From Nonomuraea ceibae (GTDB lineage: Bacteria; Actinomycetota; Actinomycetes; Streptosporangiales; Streptosporangiaceae), in assembly GCF_019396325.1 (NCBI RefSeq), contig NZ_JAHKRO010000026.1:24229-88228 (forward strand): a stretch of 64,000 nt of DNA, read 5' to 3'. A program made the translations under genes and the position numbers. The notes under the pieces were generated by a model. The model had not been told where the DNA came from and did not search any database. It saw only the letters and a list, made by a program, of their open reading frames with translations. Shown here piece by piece: positions 53,067 to 61,632 of the stretch (position 1 is its first letter; each line of letters starts with the position of its first letter).

Positions 53067-54611
53067 TCACTCGACGCCGATGAGCAGCGGGTAGCCGTCC
53101 TGCTCCCCCTGGTAGACGACGAGGTCGACGTCGGGCCGTACGCGCGAGAGATGCCCGGCCACGTGGTCGGCGAGCAGGGCCGGGGCGCGGGCGCCCGTGA
53201 CGAGGGTCACCAGCTCGCCGCCGCCCGCCACCATCCGGTCCACGACGAGCGTGGCGACGCCGTCGAGCGTGTCGCCGATCACGGCCACGTCGCCGTCGAT
53301 CAGCCCGAGCACGTCGCCGGGGCGGCACAGGCCGGCGCTGGTGACGGCCTCCTGGTCGGCCAGCGCGAGGTGGCCGTGGCGGGTGTGGCCGGCGGCGTCG
53401 GTCATGGCGACCACGTCGTCGTCGAAGCGCCGCAGCGGGTCGTGCACGGCGAGCGCGGCCAGGCCCTGCACGGTCGCCCTGGTCGGCAGCACGCTCACCG
53501 CGACGCCGTCCTCGCGGGCGATCTCGGCGGCGGCGGAGGCGACGGCTCCGGCGGCCTCGTCGTTCGGGAGCACGACGACCTCGTCCCCGGCCTGCCGGAT
53601 GGCGGCGAGCATGGCGGGCAGGGCCGGCCTGCCGCCGGGCTCGCGCCGGACGACGACCGCGCCGCACTCCTCGAACAGCGCCGCGATCCCGTCGCCCGCG
53701 GCGACGGCCACCACGCCCCGGCCGGGTCCGGCGCGGTGGGTGCGCTCGGCCAGGTAGGTGATCCTGATGCGGTGGGGGCGGCCGGCCCGCAGCCCGGCCT
53801 CGACGGCCGGGCCCGCCTCGCCGACATGCACGTGGACGTTCCACAGTCCCTCGCCGCCGACCACGACGAGCGACTCGCCCATGGCGTCGAGCTCCGTACG
53901 CAGCCGGGCGACGGCCGCGTCGTCGGCGTCGAGCAGGTACATGACCTCGTAGCCCGCGCCCACCTCGGTCATCGGCGACACCCGGGCGGTCGGTCCGGGC
54001 ACCTCGTAGCGCTCCCGGTGGACGCCGGTGATCACCGCGGCGAGCGTCTCCAGCACGATCGCCAGCCCGGCGCCGCCCGCGTCGACGACGCCGCTGCGGG
54101 CCAGCACGTCGAGCTGGTCGGGGGTACGGCGCAGCGCCGCGCGGGCGGCCTCGGCGGCGCGGCGCGCGACCTCGCCGGGCCCGCTCCGCAGGTCCTGTAC
54201 GGCCTGCGCGGCGGCGGCCAGCACGCTCAGCACCGTGCCGTCGACGGGCCTGGCGACACTCTGCCTGGCGAGCGCGGCTGCCCTGGCCAGCCCGGCACGC
54301 AGGTCGGAGCCGTCCTTCAGCACCTCGGCCAGCCCGCGCAGCGCCTGGCTGACGATGACCCCGGAATTGCCGCGCGCCCCGACCAGCGCCCCGTAGGAGA
54401 GCGTCTGCCACACGACCTCGGCGCCCACGTCGTCGGGCAGCGACTCGACCGCCTCGGCCGCCGACAGCATCGTCAGGTGCAGGTTCGTGCCGGTGTCGCC
54501 GTCGGCCACCGGGAACACGTTGAGCGAGTCGAGCTCGCCCCTGGCCCTGCCGAGCGCGTCGGCGGCCAGCCGGGCCCAGCGTCGCACCGCGGGCGGGTCG
54601 AGATCCTCCAT
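53067..54611 (-). CDS. DAK2-domain protein (DhaL/YloV, FakA-like)
   Basis: A 514-residue protein. The N-terminal DAK2/DhaL domain (~10-190) binds ATP-Mg through NVFPVADGDTGTNLHLTM with the three Asp, GARGNSGVIVSQALRGLAE and GVVDAGGAGLAIVLETLA. The C-terminal half is the DegV/YloV-like region (GLWNVHVHVGEAGPAVEAGL, VVLPNDEAAGAVASAAAEIA). FakA proteins of this architecture phosphorylate fatty acids bound to FakB; no fakB (DegV) gene is adjacent, so that role is inferred. It is divergent from rpmB, as is usual. Confidence 0.94.
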   Translation of the reverse strand: MEDLDPPAVRRWARLAADALGRARGELDSLNVFPVADGDTGTNLHLTMLSAAEAVESLPDDVGAEVVWQTLSYGALVGARGNSGVIVSQALRGLAEVLKDGSDLRAGLARAAALARQSVARPVDGTVLSVLAAAAQAVQDLRSGPGEVARRAAEAARAALRRTPDQLDVLARSGVVDAGGAGLAIVLETLAAVITGVHRERYEVPGPTARVSPMTEVGAGYEVMYLLDADDAAVARLRTELDAMGESLVVVGGEGLWNVHVHVGEAGPAVEAGLRAGRPHRIRITYLAERTHRAGPGRGVVAVAAGDGIAALFEECGAVVVRREPGGRPALPAMLAAIRQAGDEVVVLPNDEAAGAVASAAAEIAREDGVAVSVLPTRATVQGLAALAVHDPLRRFDDDVVAMTDAAGHTRHGHLALADQEAVTSAGLCRPGDVLGLIDGDVAVIGDTLDGVATLVVDRMVAGGGELVTLVTGARAPALLADHVAGHLSRVRPDVDLVVYQGEQDGYPLLIGVE

Positions 54612-54653
54612 GTGCGCGCTCCGGCCTCCCCGCGTGCGCTACCGTTAATCGAG

Positions 54654-54725
54654 GAGAATATCGCCGTGTCCGGCGTCGTCCAGTGGTGATCGAGTTCGCC
54701 GTGGTGGTGCGGATCGGATATTCTC
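54654..54725. promoter_or_regulatory. Separated inverted repeat in the DAK2-rpmB divergent promoter region
   Basis: GAGAATATC (54654-54662) and GATATTCTC (54717-54725) are perfect inverted copies 54 bp apart in the 201-bp gap. The AT-rich arms may each be a -10-like element of the two opposite promoters, or half-sites for a shared regulator. Confidence 0.45.
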
Positions 54726-54812
54726 GTCTGGCTGGCCGGTTGTCCCGGCATGCCCTCCGCCCGACGAACATCAGCGGACCGGGCTACATCGACTGTTTTA
54801 AGGAGCGATACC

Positions 54813-54998
54813 GTGGCTTCCGTCTGCGATGTCTGCCGCAAGGGGCCGACCTTCGGCAACAACGTGTCCCACTCTCACCGCCGCACCCGCCGTCGTTGGA
54901 ACCCCAACATCCAGACGGTTCGCGCGGTCGTCGGCGGCACGCCGAAGAAGATGAACGTGTGCACCTCGTGCATCAAGGCGGGCAAGGTCACCCGCTAA
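54813..54998 (+). CDS. rpmB: Ribosomal protein L28, zinc-binding (C+) form
   Basis: A 61-residue large-subunit ribosomal protein. The start is GTG 54813, seven bases after AAGGAG. It reads ASVCDVCRKGPTFGNNVSHS then RRTRRRWNPNIQTVRAVVGG, and CTSC closes the zinc site (CDVC with CTSC). This is the normal zinc-containing form rather than a Zur-regulated substitute. It is monocistronic, with a strong terminator 11 bp after the stop. Confidence 0.97.
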   Translation: MASVCDVCRKGPTFGNNVSHSHRRTRRRWNPNIQTVRAVVGGTPKKMNVCTSCIKAGKVTR

Positions 54999-55008
54999 CC
55001 CACGCTCT

Positions 55009-55048
55009 GACGAAGGCCCGCCGCTCACCCGAGCGGCGGGCCTTCGTC
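55009..55048 (+). terminator. rpmB terminator
   Basis: An 18-bp perfect stem, 55009-55026 with 55031-55048 (arms start GACGAAGGCCCG and end CGGGCCTTCGTC), with a 4-nt ACCC loop. The longest perfect hairpin in the window. It also faces the end of thiD and may act in both directions. Confidence 0.88.
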
Positions 55049-55106
55049 GTGCCCGCCGAGCCGCAAAGGCCCGCAGGACGCCGCAGGCCCGCCGTACGGG
55101 CTAGGG

Positions 55107-55910
55107 TCACCGCTGGGTGCGCTGCTGCCAGGCGTGGTCGACCGGGCCGATGCCCGCGCCCAGGGGGAAGCCGTGGGCGATGGCGCCCGTCACGTACGCC
55201 TTGGCCTTGGCGACGGCGCCCGGCACGTCCTCGCCCAGGGCCAGGTGGGAGGCGATGGCGGAGGCGAGCGTGCAGCCGGTGCCGTGGGTGTGGCGGTTGT
55301 CGTGGCGTTCGGCGGTGAAGCGGTGCTCGGCGGCGCCGTCGGTGAGGAGGTCGACGGGCCTGCCGGGCAGGTGGCCGCCCTTGACCAGCACCCAGGTGGG
55401 CCCGAGCTCCAGGATGGCGTCGGCGGCCCGGCGCAGGTCGTCCTCGTCCTCGACCTTGACGCTGGTGAGCTGTTCCACCTCCCACAGGTTGGGGGTGACG
55501 ACGGTGGCGACGGGCATCAGGCGCGTCCTGAGCGTCTCGACGGCCTCGGGCGCGAGCAGGGAGTCGCCGTGCTTGGACACGCCGACCGGGTCGACGACGA
55601 GCGGCGCGGGGTAGCCGGCCAGCTTCTCCGCGACCAGCTCGACCAGCGCGGGCGAGGCCAGCATGCCGGTCTTGACGGCCTGGGCGCCGATGTCGCCGAG
55701 CACCGAGTCGAGCTGCGCCCGCACCGCCTCGGGCGGCAGCTCCCAGTAGCCCTGGACGCCGATGGAGTTCTGCGCGGTGACCGCGGCGATCACGCTCATG
55801 CCGTGCACGCCCTGGGCCAGCATGGTCTTCAGATCGGCCTGAATGCCCGCACCGCCGCCGGAGTCGGATCCGGCGACGGTCAGCACGCGTGGGGGAGTCG
55901 AAACCGTCAT
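55107..55910 (-). CDS. thiD: Hydroxymethylpyrimidine/phosphomethylpyrimidine kinase
   Basis: A 267-residue ribokinase-fold enzyme that phosphorylates HMP and HMP-P for thiamine synthesis. Motifs are TVAGSDSGGGAGIQADLKTM at the start, VKTGMLASPALVELVAEKL, PLVVDPVGVSKHGDSLL, TPNLWEVEQL and the anion-hole region HTHGTGCTLASAIASHLALG with the catalytic Asp replaced in the usual GxGC motif by TGTGC. ATG 55910 gives the standard N-terminus and avoids overlap with the next gene. The thiL kinase lies 1.9 kb upstream on the same strand. Confidence 0.96.
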   Translation of the reverse strand: MTVSTPPRVLTVAGSDSGGGAGIQADLKTMLAQGVHGMSVIAAVTAQNSIGVQGYWELPPEAVRAQLDSVLGDIGAQAVKTGMLASPALVELVAEKLAGYPAPLVVDPVGVSKHGDSLLAPEAVETLRTRLMPVATVVTPNLWEVEQLTSVKVEDEDDLRRAADAILELGPTWVLVKGGHLPGRPVDLLTDGAAEHRFTAERHDNRHTHGTGCTLASAIASHLALGEDVPGAVAKAKAYVTGAIAHGFPLGAGIGPVDHAWQQRTQR

Positions 55911-55927
55911 ATCCCCCATCCAACCAC

Positions 55928-57637
55928 TTAGCTGACGGAACACTCCCCGCCGACCATGCCGCAGCTACGCGGCTGGCCCGCCTTGCCGAGGGCCTTGACG
56001 GTGATCTCACTGGAGTCGCCGGACGCGATCGTCGCCGGCAGGTCCACGATCAGCAGGTTCCCGTCCTGCGTCCAGGTGGCGCCGTCGACGTCCGTGACGC
56101 GGCCCCGTACGGGCAGCGACAGCGTGAGGGCGGTCAGCGGGCCGGCGGAGGAGTTGCGGACGTTCACGGCGGCGGTGTAGCCGGTGAGGCCCTGCTTGAC
56201 CACGTCGAAGTCGACCCGCACGGAGGAGCCGCCGGCCGCGAGCTGGGTGGTGGCCGTCGGGGCCGGCTGGGTGGTGCTGTCCTGCCTGGGTCGGCCGTCG
56301 GCGTCACCCAGCGGGGACGTCTCCTCGCTGGGCGTCTCGGTCGGGATCTCCTCGATGATCTCGTCGACCGGCTCCTCCACAGGCTCCTGGGCCTGCTTGG
56401 ACTTGGTCTTGGTCGGCTTGGGGGTCGGCGACGGGGTGCGGCGCGGCTGGACCGGGGCGTCGGTGGCCTTAGGGGCCGGCGGGTCGGCCGCCTCGCTCTC
56501 CTTCTCCGCCGGCTCGTCCTCCACCGGTTCCTCGGCGGGGTCCGCCACGGGCTCGGGGTCCTCGGCCGGGGGCTCGGACACGGCCGGCCCCGGCTGGTTG
56601 CTCGCCTGGACGGCGGCGCAGGCGCCGCCGGGGCAGTCGGCCGCGCCGCCGGAGCTCATCATCTTGACGCCCGCCACGGTGCCGCCGAGCACGATGGCGA
56701 CGGCCGCCACGGAGAGCAGGGCCAGCTTGCCCCTGCCGCCGGACGGGGCGTCGTACGGGTCCTTGGGCGGCTTGCGGCGGCCACGGCGCGAGCTGGGCTC
56801 CGGCTCGGCGGGCTGCTCGCCGTCCGACGACCAGCCGGAGCCGAGGAAGCCGCTCTCGGCCTCGGCCCACGCGGGGGTGGGGGCGGCCATCGTCGGCTCG
56901 CCTGCCACCTTGACGTCGCCCGGCTCGGGCGGGCCTGCGGTGACGGGCGGGTCGAACCTCGCCGTACGGTCGTCAGGGAAGGGATTGAACGCGCCGGTCC
57001 GCTCCGCCGGGCCCTCGTCGAACGCCTCCCCGCCGGCGAACCCGCCGGGCCGGGCGTACGGGTTCGGGTGATCGCCGCCCACGGGCTCGAACGACCCCGT
57101 CTGCGGCCCCTGGTCGAACGGATTGGGGACCGGGACCTGCGGGTTCAGCGGGGGGTCCGGCTCGAACGGGTTCGGCTGCTTGGCCTGGCCGAAGGGGTCC
57201 GACGGCGGGCCGAAGACGGCCGTGCTGTCGTGCGGGGCCGGGTCGAAGACGCTGGGCCGGGACGGCGGCTGGGCGGCGGCCTCGGGGACGTCGTCCCAGG
57301 AGGCCGGGCGGGCGAAGGCGCCCGTGACCTCGAAGGGCTGGTCAGCCGGCGGGACCGGCCGTCCGGGCTCCGGCCGGGGCGACGCGGCGAAGGCGCCGGT
57401 GACCTCGAACGGGTCGGACTGCGGCACGGCTGAGGACGGGGCGTCGTCCCGCTGGGGCATGGGCGACCACTGGCCCGTCACCTCGACCTGGTCGGGCAGT
57501 GACGGCCAGCCTGGCTCGGACGGCTTGCCCTCCGAGCCCCAGAAGGACTCGGGCTGCTCGTCGTGCGAACCCCAGAAGGCGCTGGTTTCCCCCCGTTCGT
57601 CCCCATCTTCGGATCCACCGGTGCCGTGGCGGCCCAT
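55928..57637 (-). CDS. Repeat-containing single-pass membrane protein with beta-rich C-terminal domain
   Basis: A 569-residue protein I cannot assign. Residues 1-~280 are cytoplasmic, Pro/Phe-rich and repetitive, with QVEVTGQW, PFEVTGAFAASP and PFEVTGAFARP, and later variants such as STAVFGPP, QTGSFEP and RTGAFNPF. A basic stop (RRGRRKPPKDP) leads into one membrane helix (~310-332; LALLSVAAVAIVLGGTVAGV). Outside comes an acidic Pro/Glu linker and a Thr/Lys/Pro stretch, then a ~100-residue beta-domain (VRVDFDVVKQGLTGYTAAVN, ALTLSLPVRGRVTDVDGATW) reminiscent of CBM2/cellulose-binding folds, ending with two cysteines. AGAGAGGG precedes the ATG. Confidence 0.85.
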   Translation of the reverse strand: MGRHGTGGSEDGDERGETSAFWGSHDEQPESFWGSEGKPSEPGWPSLPDQVEVTGQWSPMPQRDDAPSSAVPQSDPFEVTGAFAASPRPEPGRPVPPADQPFEVTGAFARPASWDDVPEAAAQPPSRPSVFDPAPHDSTAVFGPPSDPFGQAKQPNPFEPDPPLNPQVPVPNPFDQGPQTGSFEPVGGDHPNPYARPGGFAGGEAFDEGPAERTGAFNPFPDDRTARFDPPVTAGPPEPGDVKVAGEPTMAAPTPAWAEAESGFLGSGWSSDGEQPAEPEPSSRRGRRKPPKDPYDAPSGGRGKLALLSVAAVAIVLGGTVAGVKMMSSGGAADCPGGACAAVQASNQPGPAVSEPPAEDPEPVADPAEEPVEDEPAEKESEAADPPAPKATDAPVQPRRTPSPTPKPTKTKSKQAQEPVEEPVDEIIEEIPTETPSEETSPLGDADGRPRQDSTTQPAPTATTQLAAGGSSVRVDFDVVKQGLTGYTAAVNVRNSSAGPLTALTLSLPVRGRVTDVDGATWTQDGNLLIVDLPATIASGDSSEITVKALGKAGQPRSCGMVGGECSVS

Positions 57638-57763
57638 GACAGCCCTCTCTGCCGGTTACAGTTGGCCGCCAATCTTCATAACACCTTTACTACGCCTTTG
57701 TCCCAACATTCCCCGCAGTCACGCCGGAAATCCGGAAAATACTACGCAAATCGGGCTAGTTGG

Positions 57764-58750
57764 TCACCTAAAGTGATCCCATCCGCCGGGCCCGGTCTCA
57801 CGCCCCGTGACCCCGACGCCCTCCCCCTCGACCACGCGCCCCACGACCTGCCAGGAGGCGGGAAGCCGCACGTCAGGAGGGAACGTGGCGGCCAGGGCGT
57901 GGTCCTCGCCGCCGGTGAGCACCCAGTCGAGCGGATCGGCGCCCAGCTCCTTGGCCGCCGCGGCCACCGGCTCCGCCACCGGGAGCGCCCCCGGGTCCAG
58001 CTCGACGCGCACCCCGCTGGCCGCGGCCACGTGGCCCAGGTCCTGCAGCAGCCCGTCGCTCACGTCCAGCATGGCGCTCGCGCCCAGCCGAGCCGCCTCC
58101 GGCCCGCACGCGTAGGGCGGGCTGGGCCGCCGGTGGCCGGCCACCACGTCGCCCCAGCGCGGCTCCCGTTCGGCCTGCTCGCCGCCGGTGGCGCGGCCCG
58201 CCTCCAGCAGGGCCAGCCCGGCCGCCGAATAGCCCAGGCGGCCCGCCACGGCCACCACGTGCCCAGGCCGGGCGGCGGCACGGGTCACCGGCGCGCGACC
58301 CTGGAGGTCGCCCAGCGCCGTCACCCCGATGACGACCAGGTCGCAGCGGGTGACGTCGCCCCCGGCCACACTGGCCCCTACCAGGGCGCACTCCTCGCGG
58401 AAGCCGTCGGTGAGGCCGTCGAGCCAGGTGAGGGGCAGGTCGGCGGGCATCCCGAGCCCGACCACGATGGAGGTGGGCACCGCGCCCATGGCGGCCACGT
58501 CGGCCAGGTTCTGGGCCGCGGCCTTGCGGCCGACGTCGTAGCCGCTGGACCAATGGCGGCGGAAGTGCCTACCCTCGATCAGGAGATCTGTAGATACCAC
58601 GACGCGCCCGTCCGGCGCGCTGACCATCGCGGCGTCGTCGCCCGGCCCCAGCAGCACCGCGGCGCCCTGAGGCAGGCGCGCGGCGATGCGGGCCACAACT
58701 CCGAACTCGCCGAGTTCACCGACTGTGATGACGCACCTCCTGACGCTCAC
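57764..58750 (-). CDS. thiL: Thiamine-monophosphate kinase
   Basis: A ~328-residue ATP-dependent kinase that makes thiamine diphosphate. Family motifs are VGELGEFGVVARIAARLP, LGPGDDAAMVSAPDGRVVVS, DLLIEGRHFRRHWSSGYDVG, AAAQNLADVAAMGAVPTSIV, AGGDVTRCDLVVIGVTALG and the C-terminal MLDVSDGLLQDLGHVA and LTGGEDHALAATF. The first canonical in-frame start is GTG 58750; a perfect AGGAGG lies inside codons 4-5 and points to an in-frame ATC (58729) that would match the family N-terminus better. Divergent from the Lrp-type gene with 47 bp between starts. Confidence 0.96.
   Translation of the reverse strand: MSVRRCVITVGELGEFGVVARIAARLPQGAAVLLGPGDDAAMVSAPDGRVVVSTDLLIEGRHFRRHWSSGYDVGRKAAAQNLADVAAMGAVPTSIVVGLGMPADLPLTWLDGLTDGFREECALVGASVAGGDVTRCDLVVIGVTALGDLQGRAPVTRAAARPGHVVAVAGRLGYSAAGLALLEAGRATGGEQAEREPRWGDVVAGHRRPSPPYACGPEAARLGASAMLDVSDGLLQDLGHVAAASGVRVELDPGALPVAEPVAAAAKELGADPLDWVLTGGEDHALAATFPPDVRLPASWQVVGRVVEGEGVGVTGRETGPGGWDHFR
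58736..58741 (-). promoter_or_regulatory. Perfect Shine-Dalgarno inside the annotated thiL start
   Basis: AGGAGG on the minus strand, six bases before an in-frame ATC codon at 58729-58727. No ATG, GTG or TTG stands at that distance in frame. Confidence 0.6.
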
Positions 58751-58797
58751 AGGGTACGGTGGCCCTTCGGCGTGATCCAATCGCCTGGGAGGACGTA

Positions 58798-59031
58798 ATG
58801 GTGCAGGCCTACATCCTTATTCAGACCGAGGTCGGCAAGGCGGCGGCGGTGGCCCACGAGATCTCCGGCATCACCGGGGTGACTCAGGCGGAAGACGTGA
58901 CGGGCCCCTACGACGTGATCGTGCGCGCCGAGGCTCGCAACGTCGACGAGCTGGGCAAGCTCGTCGTGGCCCAGATTCAGGCCGTGGAGGGCATCACGCG
59001 TACCCTTACGTGTCCGATCGTCCATATCTGA
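58798..59031 (+). CDS. Stand-alone Lrp/AsnC RAM ligand-binding domain
   Basis: A 77-residue protein consisting only of the RAM (regulation of amino-acid metabolism) alpha/beta domain: VQAYILIQTEVGKAAAVAHE, ISGITGVTQAEDVTGPYDVI and RNVDELGKLVVAQIQAVEG. It has no helix-turn-helix, so it cannot bind DNA itself; such small proteins form rings that bind amino acids or partner with full Lrp proteins. GGGAGG seven bases before the ATG is a strong ribosome binding site. The lipoprotein gene follows by 13 bp. Confidence 0.93.
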   Translation: MVQAYILIQTEVGKAAAVAHEISGITGVTQAEDVTGPYDVIVRAEARNVDELGKLVVAQIQAVEGITRTLTCPIVHI

Positions 59032-59044
59032 GGTAGATCTTTCC

Positions 59045-59476
59045 ATGCGTACGGCCCCCGTCCTGCTTGTCCTGCTCGCACTGGCCGGATGCGGTGGCGC
59101 CGTCCAGGTCGAACCGCCCAAGCCCGAGGGTGAGGCGGTGGCGGCCTGCGACCGGCTGGCCGGCCTGCTGCCCGCCAAGATCGGGGCCGACGGGCGCACG
59201 GAGTCCACGCCCGCCTCCCCGTACGTCGCGGTGTGGGGGCCGGGCACGGTCGCGTTGCGCTGCGGCGTGCCCAGGCCGGCCAGGATGGCGCCCACCGACC
59301 AGCTCCAGGAGATCAACGGGGTGGGCTGGTTCGCCGATCCCGAACGGCCCACCCTGTTCACCGCCGTCGCCGCCCCGCTCTACGTGGAGGTCACGGTCGG
59401 CGGCTCGCACGTGGCCCCCGAGGTGCTCGCCGAGCTGTCGGGCCCGATCGGCCAGGTGTCAGCGCAGCCCCGGTGA
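59045..59476 (+). CDS. DUF3515 family lipoprotein
   Basis: A 143-residue exported lipoprotein. The signal MRTAPVLLVLLALAGC ends in the lipobox LAGC with the cysteine at 16. The remainder matches the actinobacterial DUF3515 family: ACDRLAGLLPAKIGADGRTE, VWGPGTVALRCGVPRPARM, GVGWFADPERPTLFTAV and YVEVTVGGSHVAPEVLAEL. The function is unknown. It is commonly encoded beside ddl and thiL, as here. Its last 18 bases overlap the 3-prime end of the convergent ddl gene. Confidence 0.92.
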   Translation: MRTAPVLLVLLALAGCGGAVQVEPPKPEGEAVAACDRLAGLLPAKIGADGRTESTPASPYVAVWGPGTVALRCGVPRPARMAPTDQLQEINGVGWFADPERPTLFTAVAAPLYVEVTVGGSHVAPEVLAELSGPIGQVSAQPR

Positions 59477-60556
59477 CCGGTTGAGCGCGAGCTGCACGAG
59501 CCGGTCGACCAGCGCCGGGTAGGGCAGCCCGGAGGCGGCCCAGAGCTGCGGCGCCACCGACAGCGCGGTGAAGCCCGGCATGGTGTTGATCTCGTTGAGC
59601 ACCAGCCGCCCGTCGGGCGTGTAGAAGAAGTCGACCCGCGCCAGCCCCTCGCACTCCAGCGCCTCGAACGCGCGCACCGCCATCGCGCGCAGCTCCTCGG
59701 CCGCCTCGGCCGGGATGTCGGCGGGCACGGTGAGCGACATCTGGTCGGGGTAGTACTTGGCCTCGAAGTCGAAGAACTCCTGGCCGCCCTCGACCCTGAC
59801 CTCGCCGGGCGCCGACGCTGCGGGCGGGTCGTCGCCGAGCGACTCCAGCACCGCGCACTCGACCTCGCGCCCGGTCATGGCCTCCTCGATGAGGACCTTG
59901 GGGTCGTGCTGCCTGGCGAACTCCACGGCCCGCTCCAGCTCGGCCCGGTCGTGGGCCTTGGAGATGCCCTGCGAGGACCCGGCCCTGGCCGGCTTGACGA
60001 ACACCGGCCAGCCGAGCTGCTCCTCGGCCTCCTTCACCACCCGGTCGCGGTCGAGCCGCCAGTCACGGTCGCGGACCACCACGTAGCGGCCGATCGGCAG
60101 CCCGGCGGCGGCCAGGACCGTCTTCATGTAGCCCTTGTCCATGCCGACCGCGCTGGCCAGCACGCCGGAGCCGACGTAGCGGACCCCGGCCATCTCCAGC
60201 AGCCCCTGGATGGTGCCGTCCTCGGCGAACGGCCCGTGCATGACCGGGAACACCACGTCGACCGAGCCCAGCTCGACCGGGATGCTGCCCGGGTCGTAGG
60301 CCACGAGGGAGCTGCCGCCCGAAGGCAGCGCGAGCGCCGCGCCGGTGGTCTCGACGGCGGGCAGCTCGCCTTCCTCGATCTGGAAGCGCTGATCGGCCGA
60401 GGCCAGCACCCACCTGCCGTCCTGGGCGATCCCGATGGGGATCACCTCGTACTTGCTCCTGTCGATCGCCTCCAGCACGCTGCCCGCCCCCATCAGGGAC
60501 ACGGCATGCTCGGAATTGCGACCTCCGAAAACGACGGCGACGCGTGGCTTGCTCAT
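59459..60556 (-). CDS. ddl: D-alanine--D-alanine ligase
   Basis: A 365-residue ATP-grasp ligase that makes the D-Ala-D-Ala terminus of peptidoglycan precursors. Motifs are VAVVFGGRNSEHAVSLMGAG, VDVVFPVMHGPFAEDGTIQG, GMDKGYMKTVLAAAGLPIGR, FVKPARAGSSQGISKAHDRA, ALECEGLARVDFFYTPDGRL and NEINTMPGFTALSVAPQLW. The specificity segment FEAKYYPDQMS has the Lys-Tyr of D-Ala-D-Ala ligases rather than the pattern of VanA-type D-lactate ligases. ATG 60556 (MSKPRVAVVFGG) is the standard start. gpsA lies 61 bp upstream on the same strand. Confidence 0.97.
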   Translation of the reverse strand: MSKPRVAVVFGGRNSEHAVSLMGAGSVLEAIDRSKYEVIPIGIAQDGRWVLASADQRFQIEEGELPAVETTGAALALPSGGSSLVAYDPGSIPVELGSVDVVFPVMHGPFAEDGTIQGLLEMAGVRYVGSGVLASAVGMDKGYMKTVLAAAGLPIGRYVVVRDRDWRLDRDRVVKEAEEQLGWPVFVKPARAGSSQGISKAHDRAELERAVEFARQHDPKVLIEEAMTGREVECAVLESLGDDPPAASAPGEVRVEGGQEFFDFEAKYYPDQMSLTVPADIPAEAAEELRAMAVRAFEALECEGLARVDFFYTPDGRLVLNEINTMPGFTALSVAPQLWAASGLPYPALVDRLVQLALNRSPGLR

Positions 60557-60617
60557 GAGGTCCGAATCTACCGGCGCGCTCCGCCCACAGCGAGTCAAGC
60601 ACGCGTGTTTCGGGACA

Positions 60618-61628
60618 TCAGACGCCGTAACGCTCGGGTTTGGGTGAGCGCGACATGAGCAGCATCCCCGCCTCCGCAGGCGACATGCCGTCGTGGACGA
60701 CGCCGACGACGACTTCGGTGATCGGCATTTCCACGTCGTGTTTCCTGGCCAGCTCCAGCACCGACTCGCAGGACTTGACGCCCTCGGCGGTCTGCCGGGT
60801 GGCGGCGACGACCTCCTCCAGCGTCATGCCGCGCCCCAGGTTCTCGCCGAAGGTGCGGTTGCGTGACAGCGGCGAGGTGCAGGTGGCGACCAGGTCGCCC
60901 ATGCCGGCCAGCCCGGCGAACGTGTGCGGGTCGGCGCCGAGCGCGGCGCCCAGGCGGGAGATCTCGGCCAGGCCCCGGGTCATCAGCAGCGCGCCCACGT
61001 TGTCGCCCATGCCCATGCCGGCGGCCACGCCGACGGCCAGCGCGATCACGTTCTTGACGGCGCCGCCGAGCTCCACGCCCACCACGTCGGTGTTGGTGTA
61101 GGGGCGGAACCACGGCGGCAGGTGGCACGCCTTCTGCAGCCGGTCGGCGACGCCCTCGTCGGCGCAGGCGACCACGGCGGCGGCGGGCTGGCGCTGGGCT
61201 ATCTCCTTGGCCAGGTTGGGCCCGGAGACGACCGCCACCCGCTCCGGCGGCACCCCGGCGACCTCGCGGATCACCTCGCTCATCCGCTTGGTGGTGCCGA
61301 GCTCGATGCCCTTCATGAGGCTGACCAGCACCGCGTCACGCGGGATGTGCTCGCGCCAGGCGGTCAGGTTGGCCCGCAGCGTCTGCGAGGGCACGGCCAG
61401 CACCACGAAGTCGGCCCCGTCGAGCGCCTCGGCGACGTCGGTGGTGGCGCGCAGCGAGGTGGGCAGCGCGACGCCGGGCAGGTAGTCGGCGTTCATGTGG
61501 GTGCGGTCGATCGCCTCGACCACTTCGGGGCGGCGCCCGTACAGGACGGTCTTGTTGCCGGCCTCGGCGAGGATCATCGCGAACGTGGTCCCCCAGGAGC
61601 CGGTGCCGAACACGGCGGCCTTGGTCAT
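60618..61628 (-). CDS. gpsA: Glycerol-3-phosphate dehydrogenase [NAD(P)+]
   Basis: A 336-residue soluble enzyme that reduces dihydroxyacetone phosphate to glycerol 3-phosphate for phospholipids. The Rossmann motif AAVFGTGSWGTTFAMILAEA is at the N-terminus; LVSLMKGIELGTTKRMSEVI, VSGPNLAKEIAQRQPAAAVV and the catalytic-lysine block VGVELGGAVKNVIALAVGVA follow. FAGLAGMGDLVATCTSPLSR and EGVKSCESVLELA complete the family pattern. It starts four bases after the plsC stop, so both steps of early phospholipid synthesis are in one operon with ddl downstream. Confidence 0.97.
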   Translation of the reverse strand: MTKAAVFGTGSWGTTFAMILAEAGNKTVLYGRRPEVVEAIDRTHMNADYLPGVALPTSLRATTDVAEALDGADFVVLAVPSQTLRANLTAWREHIPRDAVLVSLMKGIELGTTKRMSEVIREVAGVPPERVAVVSGPNLAKEIAQRQPAAAVVACADEGVADRLQKACHLPPWFRPYTNTDVVGVELGGAVKNVIALAVGVAAGMGMGDNVGALLMTRGLAEISRLGAALGADPHTFAGLAGMGDLVATCTSPLSRNRTFGENLGRGMTLEEVVAATRQTAEGVKSCESVLELARKHDVEMPITEVVVGVVHDGMSPAEAGMLLMSRSPKPERYGV

Positions 61629-61632
61629 CTCG

